64,000 nucleotides of DNA from contig FMTX01000022.1 in assembly GCA_900100895.1 (NCBI GenBank), positions 1 through 64,000 on the forward strand, in the 5' to 3' direction. Source of the stretch: Lachnospiraceae bacterium YSD2013. Lineage in GTDB: Bacteria > Bacillota > Clostridia > Lachnospirales > Lachnospiraceae. The position numbers and the translations under genes were made by a program. The number at the start of each line of letters is the position of its first letter. The first letter of the stretch is position 1. This document shows, piece after piece, positions 45,195 through 52,945 of the stretch. The notes under the pieces are model-generated. The model made no database searches, had not been told where the DNA came from, and was given only the letters and a program-made list of their open reading frames with translations.

Positions 45195-45710
45195 ATGCTT
45201 TATCTTAAAGAAACCAACGTAGAGGACGCGGAAAAAGAATGGCTTTTTGTAAAGGATATGCCTGAGGACGAGTTCGGGTTTTTGAATAAGTGGCCGGGGA
45301 TATCATATGAAGACTTCAAAGCAGAAGCTTTGCCGGCGCTTTTGGATCATGCGAAGGGCTTGAATCTGGAAGAGGGTAAGGTGCCGGAGACTTTCTTTTT
45401 CCTGTGGGACGATGACACGATTGTGGGGCAATTTAGGTTAAGACATTATCTGAACGATACGTTAAGAACCGGTGCAGGCCATATCGGATACTTTGTGAGG
45501 AAGGACTTGCGTGGCAAGCATTATGCTACGGAAGGATTGAAGATGCTTCTTGAGATTGCAAGAAACATCGTTCCGGAAGATGAGTTCTATTTAAGAGTTT
45601 GTAAGATTAACCCCGCTTCGCTTCACGTCATGCTTAATAACGGCGGCAAGATTGTTGCGGAGAATGAAGAGAGATTCTTTGTACGGATTAAGAATCCGGG
45701 GAAAGCGTAA
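45195..45710 (+). CDS. GNAT acetyltransferase
   Basis: A 171-residue protein. IGYFVRKDLRGKHYATEGLK holds the acetyl-CoA-binding loop (L105-R-G-K-H-Y-A111) and the following helix; LRVCKINPASLHVMLNNGG is the family's motif B region. The N-terminal part (EFGFLNKWPGISYEDF) differs from the other GNATs here, so it is not a recent duplicate. It starts 19 bases after the HEAT-like gene with a poor ribosome site (ACTAGAGA). Confidence 0.82.
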   Translation: MLYLKETNVEDAEKEWLFVKDMPEDEFGFLNKWPGISYEDFKAEALPALLDHAKGLNLEEGKVPETFFFLWDDDTIVGQFRLRHYLNDTLRTGAGHIGYFVRKDLRGKHYATEGLKMLLEIARNIVPEDEFYLRVCKINPASLHVMLNNGGKIVAENEERFFVRIKNPGKA

Positions 45711-45723
45711 TAGGAGGGCGAGA

Positions 45724-46392
45724 ATGGTCAAAGCAGTTGTGTTTGATATGTTTGAGACGCTGGTTTCTTTGTACAGAACGGAGCTGTATTTCGGCGAGCA
45801 CATGTGCAAGGATATGGGGCTTACGGAGGAGCAGTTTCGCAAGTACTGGGATACCACCGATGATGACAGGTCTACGGGGGTTAAGAGATTCGAGGACACA
45901 ATTAAGGAAATCTTAGAGAATTATAATATCTTTTCTGAGGAAACCTATGAGAAAGTAGTGAGGAAAAGGTACGAAAGCAGAAGAAGAGTTTTCGAATGCT
46001 ACCGAGAAGACATTAAGCCGATGCTTCAGGCTCTCCGTGACAGGGGTGTGAAGATTGCGCTGATTACCAATTGTTTCAGCGAAGAAGCGGAGGCGATTAA
46101 GGGCAGTGACCTGTTTGAGTACTTTGATGTGCCGATGCTTTCTTTTGACGAAGGTGTGATGAAGCCGAACCTTGCGATTTACAGGCTGGCGCTGGAGCGG
46201 TTGGGCGTTGAGGCGTCGGAGTGCCTGTATGTGGGTGACGGCGGAAGTCATGAGTTGCAGGCGGCCGAGGAGATTGGAATGAAGCCTTTGCAGGCGCTTT
46301 GGTATTTTAGCGAGAATATTAGGACGACGCGCAAGCCGATGCCGGAGTTTATCGGTTTGAAGGAGCCGGCGGATGTGCTTAAGTACCTGTAA
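45724..46392 (+). CDS. HAD-superfamily hydrolase
   Basis: A 222-residue haloacid dehalogenase-like phosphatase. Motif I is VFDMFETLV: the nucleophile Asp is followed by M and F, and the acid/base Asp two residues on is replaced by Phe-Glu-Thr, i.e. D-M-F-E-T. Motif II is ALITNC, motif III includes the Lys of MKPNLAIY, and motif IV is YVGDGGSHEL. Substitution at nucleophile+2 is typical of dehalogenases or altered activities rather than of phosphatases. A helical cap lies between motifs I and II. GGAGGGCGAGA precedes the ATG. Confidence 0.83.
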   Translation: MVKAVVFDMFETLVSLYRTELYFGEHMCKDMGLTEEQFRKYWDTTDDDRSTGVKRFEDTIKEILENYNIFSEETYEKVVRKRYESRRRVFECYREDIKPMLQALRDRGVKIALITNCFSEEAEAIKGSDLFEYFDVPMLSFDEGVMKPNLAIYRLALERLGVEASECLYVGDGGSHELQAAEEIGMKPLQALWYFSENIRTTRKPMPEFIGLKEPADVLKYL

Positions 46393-46402
46393 CGGAGGAT
46401 GC

Positions 46403-46813
46403 ATGAGATATTACAGAATTCACACTTCCGACTGCGCTTACCTTACGGGGCAGCCCCGCGGAATCTTTACTACGGTGGGGAAACTTGTGGATGCGAAGGT
46501 GCTCACGGAGGAAGAGGAAAAAGAATATTGGAAGAATCGCGAGTACTTTGAGGAGAAGTTGCCGGTTCCTTCTTTTTACGATAAGAACAATCCTGATAGG
46601 GCTATAACATGGTTCAAGGAAGGCCCTGCGGGCGACGGAATCTGGGAAGAAATGACTTTTTATCGCGCAATGTGCAAGAAGTATGGCGTGAAGCTTTATG
46701 TGTCGGAATGCCGCGAGATTCCGGGAGAACTTGTATATGAAGACGAGTTCCAGATTGCGGTTAAGAATCAGCGGGCGGATGTTGAGATTGAGACTGTCAA
46801 GCTGGAATTATGA
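46403..46813 (+). CDS. Protein of unknown function in the GNAT island
   Basis: A 136-residue soluble protein. Segments include MRYYRIHTSDCAYLTGQPRG, EEKEYWKNREYFEEKLPVPSFY and ITWFKEG, rich in aromatic residues. No recognised domain. It starts 10 bases after the HAD gene, with GGAGG in front of the ATG. Its opening (YYRI-TSDCAYLTG) and size suggest a compact single-domain protein. It is conserved in layout with the adjacent enzymes only in the sense of tight spacing. Confidence 0.6.
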   Translation: MRYYRIHTSDCAYLTGQPRGIFTTVGKLVDAKVLTEEEEKEYWKNREYFEEKLPVPSFYDKNNPDRAITWFKEGPAGDGIWEEMTFYRAMCKKYGVKLYVSECREIPGELVYEDEFQIAVKNQRADVEIETVKLEL

Positions 46814-46828
46814 TTGTGTTTGGGAAAA

Positions 46829-47626
46829 ATGATTATGGATAATTTTGTAGACGAGAGAGATTTTAAGCTCCTCGAGCAGGATAAATACACGTTTTTTGTG
46901 CTTCGAAGGATCATGAGCGGAGAGACGAGGATTCTGGAGACAGATCATGAGCGACTGATTATGTGCTTCACAGGGCTTCCTTATCCCATATGGATATGGA
47001 CTGCAGATGATGCTACTGAGGCTGAGATGGAGAAGGCTTATCAGTTGGCAGGCGAGAAGGGAGCGCTGGACGGTGAGCACAGGTTCAATTTGAAGTATGG
47101 GCTGGCGGAGTACTTTATTAAGCGTGCTGCTCAGGATGGTAAAAAGCTGGCGATTCAGACCAATATGTTTGCGTACGATAATCTCGCGCCGGTAGAGCCT
47201 ACAGACAAGTGCGACGGAGTGTTGCATCAGTGCGTGGAGAGTGACGTGGATGAATTGGTTGAGATGATGGATTTGTTCCACCATGCTATCGATGCGGATT
47301 ACGAGAGTTTGGAAGAGTATCGCAGGAATGCTTCGTATGGCATAGAGAAGGGACTTTATTACTTCTGGCAGAACGAGAGCGAGCGCAATGTAGCTTGCTG
47401 CGTATACCGTCCCACCGGCGATATGGCTTCGATTGGTTACGTGTATACGCGAGAAGATGCCCGTCGCAAGCACTATGGTGAGAATCTTGTGTACCGTGTT
47501 ACCAAGATTGCTTCGGAAGCAGGTTACGTTCCGATGCTTTATACCGACGCGGATTATGTGGCATCTAATGCTTGCTATGAGAAGATTGGTTACGTGCTGA
47601 GGGGAAAACTTTGCACGATTGGATAA
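46829..47626 (+). CDS. GNAT acetyltransferase with a large N-terminal domain
   Basis: 265 residues from the ATG shown. The C-terminal half is a GNAT domain: IGYVYTREDARRKHYGENLV carries the acetyl-CoA loop (A-R-R-K-H-Y-G) and YTDADYVASNACYEKIGY is motif B. The N-terminal 120 residues resemble the acetyltransferase-associated domain of two-lobed GNATs (LLEQDKYTFFVLRRIM, IWIWTADDATE). A TTG 15 bases upstream or an ATG 6 bases downstream are alternative starts; GGGAAA is the only purine-rich site. Confidence 0.78.
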   Translation: MIMDNFVDERDFKLLEQDKYTFFVLRRIMSGETRILETDHERLIMCFTGLPYPIWIWTADDATEAEMEKAYQLAGEKGALDGEHRFNLKYGLAEYFIKRAAQDGKKLAIQTNMFAYDNLAPVEPTDKCDGVLHQCVESDVDELVEMMDLFHHAIDADYESLEEYRRNASYGIEKGLYYFWQNESERNVACCVYRPTGDMASIGYVYTREDARRKHYGENLVYRVTKIASEAGYVPMLYTDADYVASNACYEKIGYVLRGKLCTIG

Positions 47627-47644
47627 TTACATGGGAGAGTTACA

Positions 47645-48697
47645 GTGACTGATTATGGGGCTATCAGAGATAAATACTTGGAGGGTGGCAAAGAGAGCAC
47701 TTTGACTCATGTAGAAGAGGTTGCTAACACTGTCGAGTGGCTGGGACGAATTCATGGATTAGATGTCGAGAAACTCCGTCTTGCGGCGATGCTTCATGAT
47801 GTGAGCGCTGTTATTTCGCCCGAAGAGATGTACAGGATTGCGACGGAGCGTGGCATGACAATCGATCCGGCGGAGGAAAAGTATCGGTTTCTTTTGCATC
47901 AAAGGATTTCTAAGATAATTGCGAGAGAAGAGTTCGGGGTCATCGACGAGGATGTGCTCAGCGCCATTGAGTGCCATACGACGCTCAAGAAGGGCGCGAG
48001 TGTGTATGATAAAGCGGTGTTTCTGGCTGACAAGATATCCTGGGACAGAGGCGGGGTGCCTCCGTACTACGATGAGTTAAGGACGCGGGCGGAGAAAGCG
48101 CTTGATGAGGCATGCCTATATTTCATTAAGTATCAATTTGACAATGGGTTGCTTTTGATGCCGCATACGTGGCTGACTGAGGCTTATGAGGAGCTAAAGG
48201 GTATGAGCGATACTAAGGTTTCTTTTCGAAAGGCTACTGCGGAGGATTGTCTTGCGCTGTCTGAGCTTAAGAAGGCAGTCTGGAACTCGACATATCAAGG
48301 AATATATCCGCAGGAGAGGCTCGATGGGTATGATGTTAAGAAGAACGAGGAAATTTTCCGGGGAATCGTAGAAAATCCGGAGATTGAGTTATATGTTGCG
48401 GAGGATGCAGACGAGATTGTGGGCTTCATGACCGTGGGTAAGCCTTATAGGCTATATGAGGAATACGACCAAGAGGTAGGGCTTCTTTATATACGCAAGG
48501 ATTACCAGCGGAAGGGCATCGGCAGGCGTTTTATTGATATTGCCAAGGCTGAGGTTGAGGCGAAAGGTTTTGACAGATTCGTGCTGTCTGTTAATGCACA
48601 GAACACCGGCGCGATTGCTTTTTACACTGCAATGGGCGGCGAGATAGTCCTTGATGACGGCGGGCAGAAGAGGATAATGCATAAAATCGCGAAATAG
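47645..48697 (+). CDS. HD-domain (YqeK-like) hydrolase fused to a GNAT acetyltransferase
   Basis: A 350-residue fusion. Residues about 1-190 are an HD phosphohydrolase domain with H22, H51-D52, H85, H111 and D129, the ligand pattern of YqeK-type Ap4A hydrolases. Residues about 200-350 are a GNAT domain with IRKDYQRKGIGRRF and SVNAQNTGAIAFYTAMGG. The start is GTG after GGGAGAG. The last codons (IMHKIAK) overlap a palindromic repeat unit of array D. The pairing could join dinucleotide breakdown to acetylation, but this is inference from the fusion alone. Confidence 0.83.
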   Translation: MTDYGAIRDKYLEGGKESTLTHVEEVANTVEWLGRIHGLDVEKLRLAAMLHDVSAVISPEEMYRIATERGMTIDPAEEKYRFLLHQRISKIIAREEFGVIDEDVLSAIECHTTLKKGASVYDKAVFLADKISWDRGGVPPYYDELRTRAEKALDEACLYFIKYQFDNGLLLMPHTWLTEAYEELKGMSDTKVSFRKATAEDCLALSELKKAVWNSTYQGIYPQERLDGYDVKKNEEIFRGIVENPEIELYVAEDADEIVGFMTVGKPYRLYEEYDQEVGLLYIRKDYQRKGIGRRFIDIAKAEVEAKGFDRFVLSVNAQNTGAIAFYTAMGGEIVLDDGGQKRIMHKIAK

Positions 48698-48925
48698 CGG
48701 AATTTATCCATTGTTTTGGAGGCGTGATTTCCCACACCAATGCATAAGAAATCGCTTTCCGGCTTTTTTATCCATTGCTTGCATTCATTATGTTGCGAAA
48801 ACGGTATCGTGCGATAAGAGGCTACGGTTCGGGCAGAAGGATTTAAGAGGTTTGAACGGTGTTATGTAAACTCACCAAAGCAAAAACAATGGATAAAATT
48901 TCAAAAATCCGTTTTTTATGCATTG
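48675..48925. repeat. Array D: three palindromes of the CAATGCATAA/TTATCCATTG family
   Basis: Units lie at 48675-48713, 48738-48777 and 48887-48925. Arms are (C/T)AATGCATAA and TTATCCATTG around 19-20-base loops; the arms differ by one base (GC versus GG), which marks orientation. Units 1 and 2 point one way and unit 3 the other (CAATGGATAA ... TTATGCATTG). Loops share AATCGC-like and CCGG-like parts. Unit 1 runs into the end of the preceding gene. The other ~150 bases of the gap up to 49033 hold no supported gene. Confidence 0.8.
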
Positions 48926-49033
48926 CATCACGAAAACAGAGCTATTGAATGAAACGGAGCGATATAGATATGGCGAGAAAATCGCAAATTAATACGACAT
49001 ACGCCCCGGCACCGACAAAGAGAGGAAACAAAC

Positions 49034-49522
49034 ATGGATTTAATACAAATAACCGAGCAACAAGCTCCCACCCTCGCACCTCTCGTGGCGGATTTCAGGG
49101 TAACGTTGCTATCATATTTAAACATAAAGGCTGAGCCTGACGTAAAGGCGGCGGAGGCAGAGATTAAAGAGTTCTTGCAAGCGGGCTACCCGATATTTGC
49201 GGCGGAAGAAAACGGCACATATGCGGGCTACGTAGTCTGCAAGGTTGTGGAAGATTGCGTGTGGGTAGAGCACATTTACGTGCGTGACGAGTTCAGATGC
49301 AGGGGCGTGGCTACAATGTTGTTTGAGAAGGCGGAAGAAGTTGCAAGGTCAAAGGGCGATGATACTGTATTTAACAATGTTCATCCCAACAACCAGGGGA
49401 TGATAGATTTCCTGCGCACCAAGGGCTACACTGTACTTAACATGATAGAAATCAGAAAACCTTACAAAGGCGAGAAGCCGGCCACCATCATTCGCGTCGG
49501 CGACAACGTTTTCGACTATTAG
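49034..49522 (+). CDS. GNAT acetyltransferase
   Basis: A 162-residue protein. VWVEHIYVRDEFRCRGVATMLFEKAEEVA contains strand 4 and the acetyl-CoA loop (F-R-C-R-G-V-A); NNVHPNNQGMIDFLRTKGY is motif B. FAAEENGTYAGYVVCKV is the preceding strand pair. It restarts the island after the 336-base gap that contains array D; AAGAGAGG precedes the ATG. It is followed 17 bases later by a NUDIX gene. Confidence 0.85.
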   Translation: MDLIQITEQQAPTLAPLVADFRVTLLSYLNIKAEPDVKAAEAEIKEFLQAGYPIFAAEENGTYAGYVVCKVVEDCVWVEHIYVRDEFRCRGVATMLFEKAEEVARSKGDDTVFNNVHPNNQGMIDFLRTKGYTVLNMIEIRKPYKGEKPATIIRVGDNVFDY

Positions 49523-49539
49523 GCTAAAGGAGACAACAC

Positions 49540-50040
49540 ATGCATTTTACATACTGCCCCCACTGCGGGACCAAGCTTATAGATAAAGAAATCGGCGACG
49601 AAGGCCGCATCCCCTACTGCGAGCACTGCAACGTGCCACTATGGGACATGTTCACCACGAGCATCATTACAGCGGTTGTGAATGAGCAGGGCGAGGTGGC
49701 ACTTCTCAGACAGAACTACGTATCTACCTCCAATTACGTGTGCGTGGCAGGCATCATGAAGATGGGCGAGTCCGCCGAGGACACTGTCATCCGCGAGGTC
49801 AAAGAAGAAATCGGTCAGGACGTGGAAAAGCTTGAATTCATCAAGAGCTACCCCTACCCAAAGAAAGAAATGCTGATGCTTGGTTACAAGGCAACGGTGC
49901 AAAAGAAAGACTTCCACTTATCCGGCGAAGTCGATTCCGTCGAGTGGTTTAAGCTTGAAGACGCGCCCGCTAAGCTTAGAGAAGGCGGCATCGCCTGGCA
50001 GTTAGTCAAGACCATTCTCGAAGACTCAAAGAATAAATAG
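49540..50040 (+). CDS. NUDIX hydrolase with N-terminal zinc ribbon
   Basis: A 166-residue protein. Residues 6-30 form a zinc ribbon (C6-P-H-C9 and C27-E-H-C30). The NUDIX box is intact: G-x5-E-x7-REVKEEIG, running from GIMKMGESAED to the Gly. The layout resembles a short NudC-like NADH pyrophosphatase, though the NudC-specific motif is not obvious. Predicted to hydrolyse a nucleoside diphosphate linked to another moiety. AAGGAG precedes the ATG. Confidence 0.88.
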   Translation: MHFTYCPHCGTKLIDKEIGDEGRIPYCEHCNVPLWDMFTTSIITAVVNEQGEVALLRQNYVSTSNYVCVAGIMKMGESAEDTVIREVKEEIGQDVEKLEFIKSYPYPKKEMLMLGYKATVQKKDFHLSGEVDSVEWFKLEDAPAKLREGGIAWQLVKTILEDSKNK

Positions 50041-50062
50041 AGAGAAGACAAGGAGAGATATC

Positions 50063-50515
50063 ATGGAAATCACCTACAGAAAACTTACTGAAGCAGATCT
50101 CGATACATTCATAAGCATGCGCATCACGCAGCTTCGCGAAGAAGGTGCGACAGAAGATATCGACCTTATGCCCGCTCTGCAGGATTTTTACAAGCGCCAC
50201 ATGGCGGACGGCACATTTGTATCATGGCTTGCGCTCGACGGCGACAAGATTATCGGCACCAGCGGCATGTCATTTGTGGAAAAGCCCCCGTATTTTGGCT
50301 GCCCCAGTGGAAAACTCGGGCTTCTTTCAAGCATGTTCACGGATCCCAACTATCGCCGCATGGGCATAGCCAAAGAACTCCTCCACCGCGTAGTTGAAGA
50401 AGCAAGAGTCTACGGCTGCGGCGCGGTTCACATCACGGCATCCGACATGGGCGTCAAACTCTACACCGCCTACGGCTTTACCCACAACGGCAACTTCATG
50501 CAGTACAAACTGTAA
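50063..50515 (+). CDS. GNAT acetyltransferase
   Basis: A 150-residue protein. LGLLSSMFTDPNYRRMGIAKELLHRVVEEA holds the acetyl-CoA loop (Y-R-R-M-G-I-A) and its helix; HITASDMGVKLYTAYGF is motif B. The opening ITYRKLTEADLDTFISMRITQLR is the usual first strand-helix. AAGGAGAG precedes the ATG. It is 22 bases from the NUDIX gene. Confidence 0.87.
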   Translation: MEITYRKLTEADLDTFISMRITQLREEGATEDIDLMPALQDFYKRHMADGTFVSWLALDGDKIIGTSGMSFVEKPPYFGCPSGKLGLLSSMFTDPNYRRMGIAKELLHRVVEEARVYGCGAVHITASDMGVKLYTAYGFTHNGNFMQYKL

Positions 50516-50557
50516 GCGCCGCCGGCCAAAGAATAGTACACAGAGGTATGGAAATAT

Positions 50558-51052
50558 ATGAATTACAGACTTGCAGAAGAGCGTGACATTGACGCTGTCT
50601 GCGCTCTTATTGCCTCCGCAATCGCGGAAATGGAACGAAACAACATCTATCAATGGGATAACATTTATCCTACCAAAGAAGACTTCACGAATGATATCAT
50701 TAAGAAAACTTTATACGTCGGTACAATCGATGACGACATCGCGGTAGTATACGCAATCAACCAAGACGCCGACGAGCAGTATGCTAACGGCACTTGGGCT
50801 TATCCCGACAGCAACTACAGCATCATTCACAGACTGTGCGTTAACCCTAAGTTCCAGAACCGAGGCGTGGCAAAAGAAACCCTCAATAACATTGAGACCA
50901 CCCTTCGCGAGGCAGGAACAGAGTCCGTCAGACTCGACGTCTTCACCGAGAATCCCTTCGCCCTGAAACTCTACAGGCGCAACGGCTACGCAGAAGTCGG
51001 CACCGCCCACTGGCGCAAGGGCACATTCCTCCTTATGGAGAAGCATTTGTAA
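50558..51052 (+). CDS. GNAT acetyltransferase
   Basis: A 164-residue protein. [20 protein letters not shown] gives the acetyl-CoA loop (F-Q-N-R-G-V-A), and [19 protein letters not shown] is motif B. The region before it ([20 protein letters not shown]) is typical of the subgroup annotated as putative N-acetyltransferases in Firmicutes. CAGAGGTATGG precedes the ATG. The gap to the previous gene is 42 bases, one of the longer ones in this stretch. Confidence 0.87.
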   Translation: MNYRLAEERDIDAVCALIASAIAEMERNNIYQWDNIYPTKEDFTNDIIKKTLYVGTIDDDIAVVYAINQDADEQYANGTWAYPDSNYSIIHRLCVNPKFQNRGVAKETLNNIETTLREAGTESVRLDVFTENPFALKLYRRNGYAEVGTAHWRKGTFLLMEKHL

Positions 51053-51077
51053 AAAGAACACGGAGACAAGCCCCCAC

Positions 51078-51461
51078 ATGAAAATAGAACACATTGCTAT
51101 GTATGTTAACGACTTGGAAGCCGCCCGCGATTTCTTCGTAAAGTATCTCGGCGGTACTTCCAACTCAGGTTATCACAACAAAAACACAGACTTCAGATCC
51201 TACTTCATCACCTTTGACGACGGCGCCAGACTTGAGCTTATGAACAAGCCCGAACTCACCGACGCACCCAAGGCGACGAACCGCACCGGCTACATTCACA
51301 TAGCCTTTTCGGTAGGAAGCAAAGCTAAAGTTGACGAACTGACAGAAATCTTGCAACAAGCCGGCTACGAAGTCCATAGCGGGCCCCGCACAACAGGCGA
51401 CGGCTACTATGAAAGCTGCATAGTAGGAATTGAAGGCAATCAGATAGAAATTACGGAGTAG
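51078..51461 (+). CDS. VOC-family (glyoxalase/bleomycin-resistance-like) protein
   Basis: A 127-residue protein with two beta-alpha-beta-beta-beta units. [24 protein letters not shown] is the first, with a metal-ligand His5-equivalent; [27 protein letters not shown] opens the second. RLELMN and IEITE supply Glu ligands. The fold binds a divalent metal and acts on small molecules such as glutathione- or thiol-linked aldehydes or drugs; the substrate is unknown. Confidence 0.87.
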   Translation: MKIEHIAMYVNDLEAARDFFVKYLGGTSNSGYHNKNTDFRSYFITFDDGARLELMNKPELTDAPKATNRTGYIHIAFSVGSKAKVDELTEILQQAGYEVHSGPRTTGDGYYESCIVGIEGNQIEITE

Positions 51462-51464
51462 AAT

Positions 51465-51524
51465 ATGGATTATAGGATAATGTTTTTAAGCATGAATCCG
51501 GGCTTTTTGAAAGAGAACGGATGA
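51465..51524 (+). CDS. 19-codon ORF coupled to the next GNAT gene (possible frameshifted start)
   Basis: MDYRIMFLSMNPGFLKENG, preceded by CGGAG and ending in a TGA that overlaps the ATG of the following gene (ATGA). The following gene has only a poor ribosome site of its own. Either this is a coupling mini-ORF, or the two were one gene and a single-base shift separates the first 19 codons from the rest. Confidence 0.35.
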   Translation: MDYRIMFLSMNPGFLKENG

Positions 51525-52006
51525 ATTATATGGACGAGCACGAAGTGTATGCGGAACTTGCGATGGACCTTCGCAATGACAGCCCCATCAAAGTGCCCTA
51601 TACACCACAGGAAGGCATCACCTTCGGCCTTTTCAAAGGCAATATAGAAACGGTCAAAGAAGCCGTTGCGAAAGTCGACGAGCACTGGCTTCCGTATTTT
51701 AACGAAAACTCAGAGGTATTCTGCGGTTTTGACGGAGACAAGATTGTTTCTTTTTGCAACGTAGGCAACTGGGGTGTGCACGACGGCGTGAGTGTTGGCG
51801 GACCCGGTTGCGTGGGAACAATTCCTGAATACCGTGAGCGCGGCATCGGCCTTGAGATGGTGAGGCTGGCGACGGAGCTCTTGAAGGAGCGCGGCGTCGA
51901 GGTGTCATGGATTCATTTTACGCACATTAAAGAGTGGTACATGAAGCTTGGTTATGAAACGGTTCTTGTGTGGAACAAATATGGAATTATTGAGGAAAAA
52001 CAATGA
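51521..52006 (+). CDS. GNAT acetyltransferase
   Basis: A 161-residue protein. GPGCVGTIPEYRERGIGLEMVRLATELL has the acetyl-CoA loop (Y-R-E-R-G-I-G), and WIHFTHIKEWYMKLGYE is motif B. The N-terminal part (KVPYTPQEGITFGLFKGN) is unlike the other GNATs here. Initiation probably depends on reinitiation after the 19-codon ORF that overlaps its start. Its stop overlaps the next NUDIX gene by 4 bases. Confidence 0.84.
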   Translation: MNYMDEHEVYAELAMDLRNDSPIKVPYTPQEGITFGLFKGNIETVKEAVAKVDEHWLPYFNENSEVFCGFDGDKIVSFCNVGNWGVHDGVSVGGPGCVGTIPEYRERGIGLEMVRLATELLKERGVEVSWIHFTHIKEWYMKLGYETVLVWNKYGIIEEKQ

Positions 52007-52491
52007 ACAGAGACATGTCAGTGCCCTGCGAAGAGGGCATCATCAATCTTCGCGTTGGAGCTATTATCATGAATGACGGCAAAATCCTGATGGTGGGCAA
52101 CGATGTGCGCCCTGAGTATTTGTATTCCGTCGGAGGACGCATAAAGTTCGGTGAACTGGCCGAGGAAGCAATTGTGCGCGAAGTGTACGAGGAGACCGGC
52201 GTGAAGATGGAAGTCGAGAGGCTTGGGTTTGTGCATGAGAATTATTTTTACGGAGATGCAGAGACTAATTTGGGGAAGCTTATATATGAGATATCGTATT
52301 TTTTTTACATGAAGGTGCCCGAGGACTTCGACCCGGGCGAGGGAAGCTTCACGGAGGATGGCGCAACGGAGAAACTTCGTTGGATAGATATCGATGACCC
52401 TATTAAGTATTATCCGGAGTTCTTCAGAGAGGAGTTAAAGCATCCGACGGCAGGAATTAAGTTTTTTGTGACGGATGACAGAGAGAAATGA
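52003..52491 (+). CDS. NUDIX hydrolase
   Basis: A 162-residue protein. The NUDIX box is complete: GRIKFGELAEEAIVREVYEETG, i.e. G-x5-E-x7-REVYEETG. The flanking strands (RVGAIIMNDGKILMVGND, YLYSVGGR) and WIDIDD are typical of the family. No zinc ribbon, unlike the NUDIX gene at 49540, so the two are not close duplicates. Start and stop both overlap neighbours by 4 bases. Substrate unknown. Confidence 0.9.
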   Translation: MNRDMSVPCEEGIINLRVGAIIMNDGKILMVGNDVRPEYLYSVGGRIKFGELAEEAIVREVYEETGVKMEVERLGFVHENYFYGDAETNLGKLIYEISYFFYMKVPEDFDPGEGSFTEDGATEKLRWIDIDDPIKYYPEFFREELKHPTAGIKFFVTDDREK

Positions 52492-52928
52492 AAGAACGAA
52501 TTATAGATGACGAGATTAAGCTCGTTCCGTACTACCGAAATGACGAGGTGTCGCTTGCATGGTATCAGGATCTTGATGTGTGCAATCAGGTGGACAACAG
52601 GGATGAGCCTTATGATTTGGAGTTGTTGCACAACATGTATGACTACCTGTGTGCGCGCGGCGACTGCTACTACATCGAGTATAAGGGTACGCTCGTGGGT
52701 GACGTTTCGTTACGTGACAGCGAGGAGATTGCGATTGTGGTGTGCAAGGAGTATCAGAACAGGCATATCGGACGTCGCTGCATTGCCGATATGACCCAAC
52801 TGGCACGGGAGAAGGGAATGGAGAAGGTTAGAGCCGAGATTTATTCTTTTAACACCCAGAGTCGCGCGATGTTTATGGCAGCAGGCTTCAAACAGGTGGG
52901 CAATGAGTGGTATGAATACGTGCTGTAG
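52488..52928 (+). CDS. GNAT acetyltransferase
   Basis: A 146-residue protein. EEIAIVVCKEYQNRHIGRRCIADMTQLA contains the acetyl-CoA loop with His in place of the usual first Gly (Y-Q-N-R-H-I-G). EIYSFNTQSRAMFMAAGF is motif B. The opening DEIKLVPYYRNDEVSLAWYQDLDVCNQ resembles RimJ/RimL-type N-termini. The start overlaps the NUDIX stop (ATGA). Confidence 0.85.
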   Translation: MKERIIDDEIKLVPYYRNDEVSLAWYQDLDVCNQVDNRDEPYDLELLHNMYDYLCARGDCYYIEYKGTLVGDVSLRDSEEIAIVVCKEYQNRHIGRRCIADMTQLAREKGMEKVRAEIYSFNTQSRAMFMAAGFKQVGNEWYEYVL

Positions 52929-52945
52929 CACGGGGAGGTATAGGT

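Noticed and set aside
48949-49134. 61-codon frame before the GNAT gene at 49034
   Set aside because: Low-complexity basic sequence overlapping the start of a well-supported GNAT gene in another frame.
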